A stretch of 43,818 nt of DNA from Oscillospiraceae bacterium (GCA_031270605.1 JAISXG010000089.1:1-43818); one strand, 5' to 3'. Positions 8,820-16,274 are shown, counted from the stretch's first letter. Numbers and translations: made by a program. The notes: a model not told the origin generated them from the letters alone.

Positions 8820-8954
8820 TTATTCAGCAGTCTCTTTACCCGTGACGGGCGCCTCTTTGAATTTCGAGCCGGGCACCTTGCAAATCGGGCAAAAATCCGG
8901 GGGTGTCTCCCCCTCGTGTTCATAACCGCATACCGGGCAGATCCACTTTTTCAT
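8820..8954 (-). CDS. small rubredoxin-like protein
   Basis: 44 residues. The start MKKWICPVCGYEHEG and the later CPICKVPGSKF give two CxxC knuckles (Cys6/Cys9 and Cys22/Cys25) spaced as in rubredoxin and the C-terminal domain of rubrerythrin, so it should bind one iron in a Cys4 site. It is shorter than free-standing rubredoxin (about 52 residues) and resembles a detached rubrerythrin tail. GGAGG lies 8 bases before the ATG. It follows perR on the same strand, about 200 bp downstream, which fits a role in electron transfer to peroxide- or oxygen-scavenging enzymes in an anaerobe. Partner enzyme and activity are inferred. The 200 bp between the two genes contain no ORF I can support. Confidence 0.85.
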   Translation of the reverse strand: MKKWICPVCGYEHEGETPPDFCPICKVPGSKFKEAPVTGKETAE

Positions 8955-9154
8955 AATAGTTACCTCCAAACTTTATTTGCGAAACGGTTCTTTTGAAAAG
9001 AAATGCTTGGTCAAACAAAAACAGTTCCGGGTTTAAAGTCCAAAGCGGACTCGCTTCTGTTTGTCGATCCGTCAGAACAGGAAGGAGTGCGCGCACTTTT
9101 GATTTCTGTAAATTTTTGTTTTTTCCAAGCTTTTTCGCAGAACCGATTGCTTGT

Positions 9155-9538
9155 TCAGCCGCCGCTGCGGCAGTGTCCGCAAACACCGTAAAAAATCAGA
9201 AATTGAGAGATAATCTGTATGCCGTGCTCTTTCTCTATGCTTTCCAGGTTTGCTTCTGCGGGTGCATAATCAATGTCTATCACCGCGCCGCAGGCCGTGC
9301 AGATGAAGTGCGTGTGCGGCTGGGTATTTGCGTCAAAACGCTCCTGACCGTTCACAGTGGCGATCGAGATAATTTCACCCTGTTGCCGAAACAGGGCGAG
9401 GTTGCGGTAAACCGTCGCGATACTTAAATCAGGAATCGCTTGCTTTGCCTGATGAAAAACCCACTCCGCTGACGGGTGGCTGGCTGTGGAGCGGAGTATA
9501 TCAAGAATAGTATCCCGTTTATGGCTGCGTTTTTGCAT
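9155..9538 (-). CDS. perR: Fur-family peroxide regulator (PerR-like)
   Basis: 127 residues. The N-terminal winged helix includes LSIATVYRNLALFRQQGEI (about 38-56). HTHFICTAC and the C-terminal GVCGHC give the structural zinc site (Cys80/Cys83 and Cys120/Cys123), and His75/His77 with nearby Asp residues fit the regulatory metal site. In PerR, iron at that site oxidises a histidine on exposure to peroxide and releases DNA. The specific call of PerR over Fur or Zur rests on overall resemblance and on the rubredoxin-like gene downstream. The ATG at 9538 is used because AGGAAGGG lies just upstream, inside the longer possible reading frame that begins at 9556. Confidence 0.85.
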   Translation of the reverse strand: MQKRSHKRDTILDILRSTASHPSAEWVFHQAKQAIPDLSIATVYRNLALFRQQGEIISIATVNGQERFDANTQPHTHFICTACGAVIDIDYAPAEANLESIEKEHGIQIISQFLIFYGVCGHCRSGG

Positions 9539-9573
9539 GAATTTGCCCTTCCTCATTACGATAGTATGCTTTC

Positions 9574-9602
9574 AGTATAATGCATTTGTCCGGTTTTGTA
9601 AA
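9574..9602 (-). promoter_or_regulatory. sigma-A promoter of perR
   Basis: On the minus strand TTTACA (9602-9597), a 17-bp spacer, then TATACT (9579-9574), 36 bp before the start codon. The AT-rich -10 area resembles a PerR target (ATTATACT), so autoregulation is possible but unproven. The rest of 9603-9711 is AT-rich with no gene. Confidence 0.7.
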
Positions 9603-9711
9603 GGTTTTGAGGGGGGGCGTATACTCTTCTGTGTTGATTCAATAAAAAAATTGCATTATATTTTGAAAAAATATAAAAATTGCCAGTGTTAAAATGCAAA
9701 ACAAGCAAATT

Positions 9712-9747
9712 CAGGCTGCACGGGTTTTCTCATGCCGGTGCAGCCTG
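9712..9747 (-). terminator. hairpin after the MerR gene, probable terminator
   Basis: CAGGCTGCAC (9712-9721) pairs with GTGCAGCCTG (9738-9747). The following T-run is weak on both strands, so it may be a poor terminator. Confidence 0.5.
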
Positions 9748-9770
9748 TTTGAATGAGGAATTTCAAGCAA

Positions 9771-10532
9771 CTAGCTATCACAAAAGAAGGTGACCGCTTC
9801 TTTCAAAAACACTGCGGCGCCGGGGGCGATGGCTTCATAGTATTTTTTGAAGCGTTCGTCCGCCAGATACATATCGACAATGTTTATGTGCGCCTGCGCT
9901 GAATAGGCGGGCCAATAGAAGCAGAGCCATTGCTTGTGAAGCGCGGCGACTCTTTGCCCCGCTTCGGATGAAGGCGCTTCTTTTGCCTGCACTGCCGTTT
10001 TCAGTGCTTCATTGAGCTCTTGGGTGAGCGCCTCCATTTTTTGCATTTCTGCCTGTGTCGACCCTTGCACCCTCCGGTTTGCGGCATCCACTGTGGCGTT
10101 CCCGTACTTTTTGCGGATTTCTTTGCCATAGCTTGCCTCGTTTTCATCAATCAGTTTCTGTTTGAACCCTTCAAATTTCTCATTGTCGGTCATTGTGATT
10201 TCTCCTTTCAGGGTGCGCATGGTTTGCTGCGCCGTGGCGATCAAACGGTCAAGCTGACTTCGTTTGTCAAGAAGAACCTGTAGTTGTTCTCCCAGCACGG
10301 CCGCGAAACCTTCTTCGCCTGACTCCAAAAGCTCGCGAATTTGTGAGAGCGAAAAATCAAACTGCCTGTAAAACAGGATTTGCTGAAGGCGGTCAATTTC
10401 CTGCCCGCCATACAGCCGGTAGTCTGAGCCGGGCGCGCGCCGGGGTTTTAGGATGCCTATTTCGTCATAGTAGTGCAGCGTTCGTTTGCTGATCCCCGCA
10501 AGGCGCGAAAGCTCGTTGACGGTGTATTCCAT
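9771..10532 (-). CDS. MerR-family regulator with TipAS ligand domain
   Basis: 253 residues. The N-terminal MerR winged helix (MEYTVNELSRLAGISKRTLH, then YYDEIGILKPRR) is followed by a long dimerisation helix (about 75-110) and a C-terminal TipAS-type domain (about 115-253, with KKYEGN-like GKEIRKKYGNATV and a WPAYSAQAHINIVDMYLAD segment). TipAL/Mta-type proteins bind drug-like ligands and switch on multidrug-resistance genes by unwinding a 19-bp promoter spacer. The gene stands alone, so the target genes are not local, but its own promoter has exactly that layout. GGGGGT lies upstream of the ATG. Confidence 0.88.
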   Translation of the reverse strand: MEYTVNELSRLAGISKRTLHYYDEIGILKPRRAPGSDYRLYGGQEIDRLQQILFYRQFDFSLSQIRELLESGEEGFAAVLGEQLQVLLDKRSQLDRLIATAQQTMRTLKGEITMTDNEKFEGFKQKLIDENEASYGKEIRKKYGNATVDAANRRVQGSTQAEMQKMEALTQELNEALKTAVQAKEAPSSEAGQRVAALHKQWLCFYWPAYSAQAHINIVDMYLADERFKKYYEAIAPGAAVFLKEAVTFFCDS

Positions 10533-10586
10533 GCTGTACCCCCTTTCAATTTGCGCGTGAGCGCGGTTTTTTTTGCCGGCAACATC

Positions 10587-10617
10587 ATCATAAAGGATAA
10601 CGTAGCGTGAATGTCAA
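10587..10617 (-). promoter_or_regulatory. MerR-type promoter with 19-bp spacer and dyad
   Basis: Read on the minus strand: TTGACA (10617-10612), 19 bp, TATGAT (10592-10587). The spacer carries TTCACGCTACGTTATCC, a partial dyad centred between the elements. The over-long spacer is the hallmark of MerR-activated promoters, so the regulator at 9771-10532 probably activates its own gene. Confidence 0.75.
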
Positions 10618-10669
10618 GCATATTTTTATAAAAAATATTAAATTTATTCATCAGAAAAAATGAAGCGGG

Positions 10670-10717
10670 ACAGTAAAAAAAATAAAAAACGGCCATGCGA
10701 CATAATGTCGCAGGCCG
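10670..10717 (-). terminator. terminator of the recA-recX-rimO-pgsA operon
   Basis: CGGCC-A-TGCGACA / TGTCGCA-G-GGCCG forms a long, GC-rich hairpin (10690-10717). On the minus strand it is followed by a T-rich run (10689-10670). It starts 16 bp past the pgsA stop. Confidence 0.9.
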
Positions 10718-10732
10718 CGCAAGCTGCGTTGT

Positions 10733-11299
10733 CTATTTTGAAAAATCAATCATTCCCTTGCTCTGGTGCAGATAAACCGCGCCGGAGAGCACCGTCAGCA
10801 CCGCCATGATCCACAAAAGAACATTGGAGAGCAGCGGCAGGTCAAAGCCGGCGCCGAGCACACCGGTGTTTTTCAGCTCGCCTAGCAGCATGATCAAAAT
10901 GGTGAAAACCATTTGAGATGCGGTTTTGAGCTTACCCCAGATGTTCGCGGGGATCACCACGCCCTGCGCGGAGGCGACCATGCGCACAGAGGTGATGGCA
11001 AATTCGCGCGTCAGCACGATCATAACGATCCAGATATTGCACAGGCCAAACTGCATGAATGCAAGCAGTGCGGCGGTGGTGAGCATTTTGTCCGCAATTG
11101 GGTCGGTCAGCTTGCCGAAAACGGTCACCTGATTATATTTTCGCGCCAGCTTGCCGTCTGCAAAATCCGTGATCGCGCCAATGGCAAAAATAATCAGGCC
11201 GAGCAAAAAGTTGTGAGGAATGCCCGTCGCAAGAAAAACAACAAGAAAAATCGGCGTGATGATCATGCGGATGATGGTCAGCTTGTTTGGTGTGTTCAT
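10733..11299 (-). CDS. pgsA: CDP-diacylglycerol--glycerol-3-phosphate 3-phosphatidyltransferase
   Basis: 188 residues. It makes phosphatidylglycerol phosphate, the first step to phosphatidylglycerol, at the membrane. The CDP-alcohol phosphotransferase signature is complete: DFADGKLAR at residues 45-53, then Gly62, Asp66 and Asp70 in GKLTDPIADK. About five membrane helices follow the family layout. AGGGG lies 7-8 bases before the ATG at 11299; a longer frame to 11350 would add residues not typical of the family. It is the last gene of a minus-strand run after recA, recX and rimO, 47 bp from rimO and followed by a strong terminator. The rimO-pgsA-recA neighbourhood is common in Bacillota. Confidence 0.93.
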   Translation of the reverse strand: MNTPNKLTIIRMIITPIFLVVFLATGIPHNFLLGLIIFAIGAITDFADGKLARKYNQVTVFGKLTDPIADKMLTTAALLAFMQFGLCNIWIVMIVLTREFAITSVRMVASAQGVVIPANIWGKLKTASQMVFTILIMLLGELKNTGVLGAGFDLPLLSNVLLWIMAVLTVLSGAVYLHQSKGMIDFSK

Positions 11300-11346
11300 G
11301 TGGTATCCCCTAACTTGAAGTTGTTTGAAAGAAAAATTGCCGCCTG

Positions 11347-12672
11347 TCAAATGACTTCGCCGATCAAATCGTATTCATTCACGTTGATGATTTCGGCGTC
11401 AACAATGTCGCCGTCGTGAAGCTCATAGCCGCAGGTGAAGTTGATGGTGGAGTCGATCTCCGGCGCGTCCATCCATGTGCGGCCGGTGTAGCTGTCGGTA
11501 TAGGCGTCGTATCCCTCCACGATCACCGGAAGGGTTTGGCCGATTTTGCTTTCGAGTTTTCTGCTGAATATCTCGAATTGCTGCTCCATGATGATCTCGC
11601 CCCGGCGCGCCTTGGTTTCTTCGCCAATCTGGTCCGGCAGCTCTGCCGCGGGGGTGCCCTCTTCAGGCGAATAGGCAAAACAGCCAAGGCGGTCAAAATC
11701 CGCCTCCTTCACAAACTCGCAGAGGGTTTCAAACTCGTCCGCATTCTCCCCCGGAAAGCCGGTGATAAGCGTTGTGCGCAGCACACAGTCCGGCAGCTTT
11801 TCTCTGATTTTTGCAATCAGCGCCAAAAGCGACTCTTTGCCGCCCCGGCGGTTCATGGCGCGCAAAATGCGTTCGTCCGCATGCTGCACGGGCATATCAA
11901 TGTAGTTGAGCACCTTCGGCTCGCTTGCCATGACCTCCAGCAGCTCGTCTGTCACGCGCTCCGGGTAGCAATACATCAGGCGGATCCAGCGCACGCCCTC
12001 GATTTTTGCAAGCTCCCTGAGCAGCGCAGGCAGGCGCAGCTCGCCGTAAAGGTCCTCGCCGTAACGGGTGGTGTCCTGCGCGATGAGAATCAGCTCCTTC
12101 ACGCCCTGCCCAGCAAGCTGCCCCGCTTCGGCGACCACGCTTTCCATCTCACGCGAACGGAACGGCCCGCGGATAGACGGGATCACGCAATAGGAGCAGT
12201 TGTTGCTGCAGCCCTCGGCAATCTTCAAATATGCCCAGTGTGACGGCGTGGTGAGCACGCGCGCGCCCTCAATGGGCATGTCTGCCTTCGGCGGGTATTT
12301 CTGCAAAATGGCGCCCTGTGTGACGGTCTGGCAGAGCTGCACGATGTCGCCGTTTGCGCCGAGGCCGGCGATGATGTCGATTTCGGGGATTTCGCTTTGC
12401 AGCTCCTCTTTATAACGCTCCGCGAGGCAGCCCATGACGATGATTTTTTGGATTGTGCCCTCTTCTTTGAGCTGTGCCATTTCAAGAATATTTTCAATGG
12501 CTTCTTTTTTTGCGTCCTCAATAAAGGCGCAGGTGTTGATGATGATAATGTCAGATTCATAGAGGTCGTCAGAAATTTCAAAGCTGCCGCTTTCCTGCAG
12601 CTTGGCCAGCATCATCTCGCTGTCCACCTGATTTTTGGGGCATCCGAGAGAAATAAATCCGATTCGGTTCAT
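11347..12672 (-). CDS. rimO: ribosomal protein S12 methylthiotransferase RimO
   Basis: 441 residues. RimO adds a methylthio group to a conserved Asp of ribosomal protein S12. Domain order is complete: an N-terminal UPF0004 domain (start MNRIGFISLGCPKNQVDSEM, cluster cysteines Cys11, Cys48, Cys82), a radical-SAM domain with CSNNCSYC (Cys155, Cys159, Cys162), and a C-terminal TRAM domain. The SLGCPKNxVDSE signature separates RimO from MiaB. GGAG lies 6 bases before the ATG at 12672. The preceding 160 bp, up to the recX stop, hold no supportable gene or terminator, so read-through from recA-recX is likely. Confidence 0.95.
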   Translation of the reverse strand: MNRIGFISLGCPKNQVDSEMMLAKLQESGSFEISDDLYESDIIIINTCAFIEDAKKEAIENILEMAQLKEEGTIQKIIVMGCLAERYKEELQSEIPEIDIIAGLGANGDIVQLCQTVTQGAILQKYPPKADMPIEGARVLTTPSHWAYLKIAEGCSNNCSYCVIPSIRGPFRSREMESVVAEAGQLAGQGVKELILIAQDTTRYGEDLYGELRLPALLRELAKIEGVRWIRLMYCYPERVTDELLEVMASEPKVLNYIDMPVQHADERILRAMNRRGGKESLLALIAKIREKLPDCVLRTTLITGFPGENADEFETLCEFVKEADFDRLGCFAYSPEEGTPAAELPDQIGEETKARRGEIIMEQQFEIFSRKLESKIGQTLPVIVEGYDAYTDSYTGRTWMDAPEIDSTINFTCGYELHDGDIVDAEIINVNEYDLIGEVI

Positions 12673-12832
12673 GATAAACTCCGTTTCTTCGGCGATGAAC
12701 ACGCACAAAAGCCGCCATTGCATATGCGGGGCAATGGCCGCAGGGTGTTTGAGCGCCGTCTTCATTTTTTGCCGCCAGGTCGGGGGAACACGGGAGCAGG
12801 GCAGCAGAACACCCGATTGCAGTCAACACGCC

Positions 12833-13444
12833 CTAGTTCTGCCAGGTTTCGCATTCGCGAAATGCTGTTTTGATGTCATTCACGCTGTATCCGAGCCGCA
12901 GCAGCGCAGAAAAAACCTTTTTTTTGCCGGGCTCATCACCATTATATGCCGCAAAGCGAGTGTTTAATAATTCTATAATACGTATAACGGGGTCATTGTC
13001 AAGGTTTTCCAGTGTATTTTCTATGATTTCGCGATCAATTCCTTTTTGAGAGAGCTCCGCCCGAATCCGATCAAGAGAAAATCCCTTGCGTTCCAGCAGG
13101 GTTTGCGCAAGCCGCGCGGCATAATCCGCGTCGTCAAGCAGGCCAAGCTCCTGGGCGCGGGCGACGGCATATTCGCAGGCCTCGCGCCCGTGCTGTTTGA
13201 GCAGAAGCCTGTCAAGCAGCTCTTTTCTCGAATAGGAACGGTGCGAAAGCGCGGTGATCGCGGCCTGATAGGCGCGGCGCAGGCCGGCTTCGTGTATTAA
13301 CGCGGCGAGGGCGTCCGGGGTGATTTCGTCGCCGTCCAAAAGCCCCTGCGCATACCAAAAGGCGCTGTCGAGGGCGGCCGCGGGCTCGCCGTCGGCAAAC
13401 AGCTGGATTTTACCGCCTCGCAGCTGCCGGGTGGTGATGATCAT
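12833..13444 (-). CDS. recX: regulatory protein RecX
   Basis: 203 residues. It is a helical, three-helix-repeat protein of the RecX family that binds RecA filaments and modulates recombinase activity. Recognisable parts are ALIHEAGLRRAYQAAITALSH, then SYSRKELLDRLLLKQ, and ARAQELGLLDDADYAARLAQ with RIRAELSQKGID, the alternating basic/acidic helices typical of the family. The start at 13444 has GGAGG 7 bases upstream. It begins 45 bp after the recA stop on the same strand, the usual recA-recX arrangement. Confidence 0.9.
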   Translation of the reverse strand: MIITTRQLRGGKIQLFADGEPAAALDSAFWYAQGLLDGDEITPDALAALIHEAGLRRAYQAAITALSHRSYSRKELLDRLLLKQHGREACEYAVARAQELGLLDDADYAARLAQTLLERKGFSLDRIRAELSQKGIDREIIENTLENLDNDPVIRIIELLNTRFAAYNGDEPGKKKVFSALLRLGYSVNDIKTAFRECETWQN

Positions 13445-13489
13445 TTCGTTCGCCTCCGTTTTTATGGTTGGATTGATCGCGGGCGGGGG

Positions 13490-14596
13490 TTATTCATCGT
13501 CAACGATAATATCGATGGCGGCTTTGGCGGTTTCTTTTTCGACCGCGGCGACTGAGATGCCCTTTGCGGCCCCCGCCTTTTTTGGGGCGGCAAGGAGCTT
13601 TTCACTGTTTTCACGCACTTTCGCGGCAATCTCCTGCGCCAGCTCGGGGTTTTCGGCGATATATAATTTTGCGTTGTCGCGGCCCTGCCCGAGGCGGGTC
13701 TCGCCATAGGCAAACCATGCGCCGCTCTTTTGCACAATGTCAAGCTTCACGGCGAGGTCGATCAGCTCGCCCTCTTTTGAAATTCCTTTGCCGTACATGA
13801 TATCAAATTCAGCCTCTTTAAACGGCGGGGCAACTTTATTTTTCACGATTTTTGCCCGTGTGCGCGAACCGACAAATTCGGTTGAGCCCGCGCCCTTGAG
13901 CGATTCAAGCCGGCGCACGTCTATGCGCACAGAGGCATAAAATTTGAGCGCGCGGCCGCCGGTCGTGGTTTCGGACGAGCCGTAGACCACGCCGATTTTA
14001 TCGCGCAGCTGGTTGATGAAAATGATGATGGTGTTGGTTCTTGACACGTTGCCCGCGAGCTTGCGCAGCGCCTGAGACATAAGCCGCGCGTGCAGGCCCA
14101 CATGGTTTGAGCCCATCTCGCCCTCAATTTCGGCGCGGGGCACCAACGCCGCGACGGAGTCGACGACAATGACGTCAAGCGCGCCGGAATTCGTGAGCGC
14201 TTCGGCGATTTCAAGCGCCTGCTCGCCGTTGTCGGGCTGCGAGACCAGCAGCGCGTCAACATCCACGCCGAGGTTCGCGGCATACACAGGGTCGAGCGCG
14301 TGCTCCGCGTCGATAAACGCGGCCTCGCCCCCGGCTTTCTGTGCCTCGGCGACCACATGCAGCGCGAGGGTCGTTTTGCCCGAGGATTCCGGGCCGTAGA
14401 TTTCAACGATTCTGCCCCTCGGCAGGCCGCCGATGCCGAGCGCCGTGTCGAGCGCAATGGAGCCGGTGGGAATGGAGGCCACATTGAGCGCCGAGCTTTG
14501 CCCGAGGCGCATAATAGCACCCTTGCCGTATTTTTTTTCAATATTGCTCAACGCGGTGCTGAGGGCTTTTTCTTTATCAAGCGCTTTTTCTGCCAT
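13490..14596 (-). CDS. recA: recombinase RecA
   Basis: 368 residues, normal family length. RecA polymerises on single-stranded DNA, catalyses strand exchange and promotes LexA self-cleavage. The Walker A motif GPESSGKT is at residues 68-75, with [18 protein letters not shown], the L1 region [20 protein letters not shown] and the L2 region [15 protein letters not shown] all intact. The start [20 protein letters not shown] at 14596 has GAAAGG upstream; the frame stays open to 14776, but only because it reads into the hairpin repeat. The promoter is at 14826-14854, so the mRNA carries a leader of about 220 nt that includes the whole 161-bp repeat. recX, rimO and pgsA follow. Confidence 0.97.
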   Translation of the reverse strand: MAEKALDKEKALSTALSNIEKKYGKGAIMRLGQSSALNVASIPTGSIALDTALGIGGLPRGRIVEIYGPESSGKTTLALHVVAEAQKAGGEAAFIDAEHALDPVYAANLGVDVDALLVSQPDNGEQALEIAEALTNSGALDVIVVDSVAALVPRAEIEGEMGSNHVGLHARLMSQALRKLAGNVSRTNTIIIFINQLRDKIGVVYGSSETTTGGRALKFYASVRIDVRRLESLKGAGSTEFVGSRTRAKIVKNKVAPPFKEAEFDIMYGKGISKEGELIDLAVKLDIVQKSGAWFAYGETRLGQGRDNAKLYIAENPELAQEIAAKVRENSEKLLAAPKKAGAAKGISVAAVEKETAKAAIDIIVDDE

Positions 14597-14647
14597 TGCG
14601 TTTACCAGGCCTTTCTTTGTTTGTTCTGCCGCAAGCTTTTCTTGCAA

Positions 14648-14808
14648 TATTGCTCCGCCAATGAAACCTTGCACAGCATTGACGGTATTTTTTCCGCACA
14701 GCTTCGTTGTCGTCCTTGCCTTGCGCCAAGCAAAGCTGCGTCCTCGGCCTTGCTCTGCGAAAAAAATCCTTGCCAATCAGAGCGCAAGCTTTCATTGGCG
14801 GAGCAATA
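14648..14808 (-). repeat. MITE-like hairpin repeat, copy 2, in the recA leader
   Basis: 161 bp bounded by perfect 19-bp terminal inverted repeats, TATTGCTCCGCCAATGAAA at 14648-14666 and its reverse complement at 14790-14808. The inner arms also pair partly, so the whole element can fold into one long hairpin. Its core (CGAGGAC, then GGCAAGGACGACAACG on the minus strand) matches copy 1, while the terminal repeats differ from those of copies 1 and 3. It lies between the recA promoter and the recA ribosome-binding site. Confidence 0.7.
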
Positions 14809-14825
14809 CAAATGTTCACCTGATT

Positions 14826-14854
14826 ATTATAGAATAAAAAGGAAAAAAAATCAA
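14826..14854 (-). promoter_or_regulatory. sigma-A promoter of recA
   Basis: Minus strand: TTGATT (14854-14849), exactly 17 bp, TATAAT (14831-14826). Just downstream, GAACATTTGTATT (14817-14805) resembles half of a LexA box (consensus GAAC-N4-GTTC), but its right half is poor. Confidence 0.8.
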
Positions 14855-14928
14855 GTATTTTATGTTAAAAATAAATTACAAATATATCATGCCTGCAATG
14901 CCTGCAAAAAAGTTGTTTTGCGGGCATA

Positions 14929-14957
14929 TTGACAAAATCGTTGCCCTGTGTTAAGAT
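14929..14957 (+). promoter_or_regulatory. sigma-A promoter for the two small membrane proteins
   Basis: TTGACA (14929-14934), 17 bp, TAAGAT (14952-14957). An inverted repeat, ATGCCTGCAAAA / TTTTGCGGGCAT (about 14900-14927), sits just before the -35 and could be an operator. The rest of the interval 14832-15135 is an AT-rich leader of about 170 nt. It contains AAAAAGG-TATG-CCTTTTT (about 15075-15093), a weak hairpin followed by T that could attenuate transcription. No gene is seen in it. Confidence 0.75.
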
Positions 14958-15135
14958 GATTCCATAATCAACATGAAGTTGAGTGGTTGCAGCAGCGGCC
15001 GTTTGCATTGCATTGTTTTAAAAAATAAAAACAAAGAGCACAACATACTTTAGAAGGTATCATTTTTTCAGAAGAAAAAGGTATGCCTTTTTTTGTTTTT
15101 GTTTTTTGGCAATATATTTTTAAGGAGATGTTGGT

Positions 15136-15543
15136 ATGGCATGTTTACTGGTTCCCGCGGCGGAGGCCGTCATTGTCACCGCGGTGGCGTATGCAATCAA
15201 ATCCCGCGAGAAGAAAGCCATGGGCTTTCAGGGGGCGGCAGGCTCACAAAACACAGGCGGGCAGGCGAAAATTCTTTTCTCATCAAAGCTGATGTGGCTG
15301 GCGCGGCTATTATGGGGCGGCGCGTTTCTGCTTGTCTTTGAGCATGTTTGGCATGGCGAAATCGTGCCGTGGTTCCCCTTCCTGACCGCGGCGGGAAACC
15401 CGCAGGACGCGGCCGTGATGCTGCATGAGCTGGCGACTGTGGGCGTGACGATGGCTGTGCTTGTGACGCTGGTTTGGGTCGGCGTCGTTTTGGTGGTTGG
15501 TTCAATGGAGAAAAAAGAACGGCAATCGAAGGTTGCCGCATAA
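15136..15543 (+). CDS. small conserved-looking membrane protein, function unknown
   Basis: 135 residues. A hydrophobic N-terminal helix (MACLLVPAAEAVIVTAVAYA, 1-20) is followed by a short basic/glycine-rich loop and two clear membrane helices (about 52-70 and 98-123). Between them lies HVWHGEIVPWFPFLTAAGNP, a hydrophobic loop that probably sits at the outer membrane face. Two His (HVWH) are possible ligands, but no cofactor motif is certain. The tail is basic. An AAGGAG site precedes the ATG. It is co-transcribed with the membrane protein 13 bp downstream, so the two may form a complex. I do not assign a function. Confidence 0.75.
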   Translation: MACLLVPAAEAVIVTAVAYAIKSREKKAMGFQGAAGSQNTGGQAKILFSSKLMWLARLLWGGAFLLVFEHVWHGEIVPWFPFLTAAGNPQDAAVMLHELATVGVTMAVLVTLVWVGVVLVVGSMEKKERQSKVAA

Positions 15544-15556
15544 CGGAGGAACTCCT

Positions 15557-15877
15557 ATGACATTGCTTGTGACGGTTTTTGCGGCGGTTATCTGCACGGT
15601 TGTCTGGTATCAAAAGGCGCCGCATGACGACATGAAAATCGGCATCTTGTGCTTCATGTTCTGGGGCGCGTCTTTGATGTGGCTGGTTGACGCGATTTTT
15701 GAATATGCAGAGCTGAAAAGCGAATTTTTCACGCCCGCCCTCGAAGATATGCTCAACGACTTATATCTGGGGCTGTCGGTCATCGCCCTTGGCTTGGTCG
15801 TTTGGCTTGTTATTCTTTTGGTCAAAGATCCAAAGGGCGTTGTGAGAAAGGCTTTGTTGAAAAATAACAAGGCTTAA
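15557..15877 (+). CDS. second small membrane protein, function unknown
   Basis: 106 residues with three predicted membrane helices (about 1-18, 26-48 and 72-95). The loop between helices 2 and 3 is acidic (EYAELKSEFFTPALEDMLND), and the C-terminus is basic. CGGAGG precedes the ATG by 7 bases, and the gene begins 13 bp after its partner's stop. It ends at a clear terminator, so the two genes form a closed operon between recA and rpmB. The acidic loop here and the His/Trp loop of the partner may face each other, but that is speculation. Confidence 0.75.
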   Translation: MTLLVTVFAAVICTVVWYQKAPHDDMKIGILCFMFWGASLMWLVDAIFEYAELKSEFFTPALEDMLNDLYLGLSVIALGLVVWLVILLVKDPKGVVRKALLKNNKA

Positions 15878-15883
15878 TATTTT

Positions 15884-15940
15884 CCCGCGTCTGCCGAAGG
15901 CGCTTTATGCTGAAGGGCGTTCGGTGTGTGCGGGATTTTT
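15884..15940 (+). terminator. terminator of the membrane-protein operon
   Basis: Outer stem CCCGC (15884-15888) / GCGGG (15930-15934) and inner stem CCGAAGGCGC / GGCGTTCGG, followed by ATTTTT. Confidence 0.8.
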
Positions 15941-15963
15941 ATGCGCTTTTTTTTAAAAAAGCC

Positions 15964-15992
15964 TTGCTTTTTTGTTTCATATCTGTTAAGAT
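15964..15992 (+). promoter_or_regulatory. sigma-A promoter of rpmB
   Basis: TTGCTT (15964-15969), 17 bp, TAAGAT (15987-15992), about 94 bp before the start codon. Confidence 0.65.
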
Positions 15993-16085
15993 GTCCTTTG
16001 CTATTCTCTGCTGTTTGTGTTTTTGCGCCTTTTTGATAAAAAGTGCAGACAAAGACGGCATATTGTTTAAGGAGGTGCAGCACCG

Positions 16086-16274
16086 ATGGCAAAATGTGAT
16101 TATTGCGGTAAGGGTGTTTCTTTCGGCATTCAGGTCTCACACTCGCACAGGCGTTCCAACAGGACATGGAAGCCCAATGTTCAAAAGGTTAAGGCGATTG
16201 TGGACGGGTCCCCGAAAAGAGTGCATGCTTGTACACGCTGCCTGCGTTCAGGGAAAGTAACTCGCGCTGTCTGA
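16086..16274 (+). CDS. rpmB: 50S ribosomal protein L28
   Basis: 62 residues, full length. It begins MAKCDYCGKGVSFGIQVSHS and contains HRRSNRTWKPNVQKV, both diagnostic for L28. It is the zinc-binding (C+) form: CxxC pairs at Cys4/Cys7 and Cys49/Cys52. Genomes carrying a C+ form often also have a zinc-free paralogue used in zinc shortage; none is seen here. AAGGAGGTG precedes the ATG by about 8 bases. It is a single gene with its own promoter. Confidence 0.96.
   Translation: MAKCDYCGKGVSFGIQVSHSHRRSNRTWKPNVQKVKAIVDGSPKRVHACTRCLRSGKVTRAV

Noticed and set aside
11416-12243. Long plus-strand open frame opposite rimO
   Set aside because: It is antisense to a clearly identified gene, has an Arg/His-rich composition typical of GC-rich shadows, and lacks family resemblance.
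14597-14776. N-terminal extension of RecA by 60 residues
   Set aside because: The extra codons read through the hairpin repeat, and the extension is not RecA-like; the ATG at 14596 has a proper ribosome-binding site.
14804-14817. LexA (SOS) box upstream of recA
   Set aside because: GAACATTTGTATT has a good left half (GAAC) but the right half is GTAT rather than GTTC, so it is mentioned only as a half site in the promoter entry.
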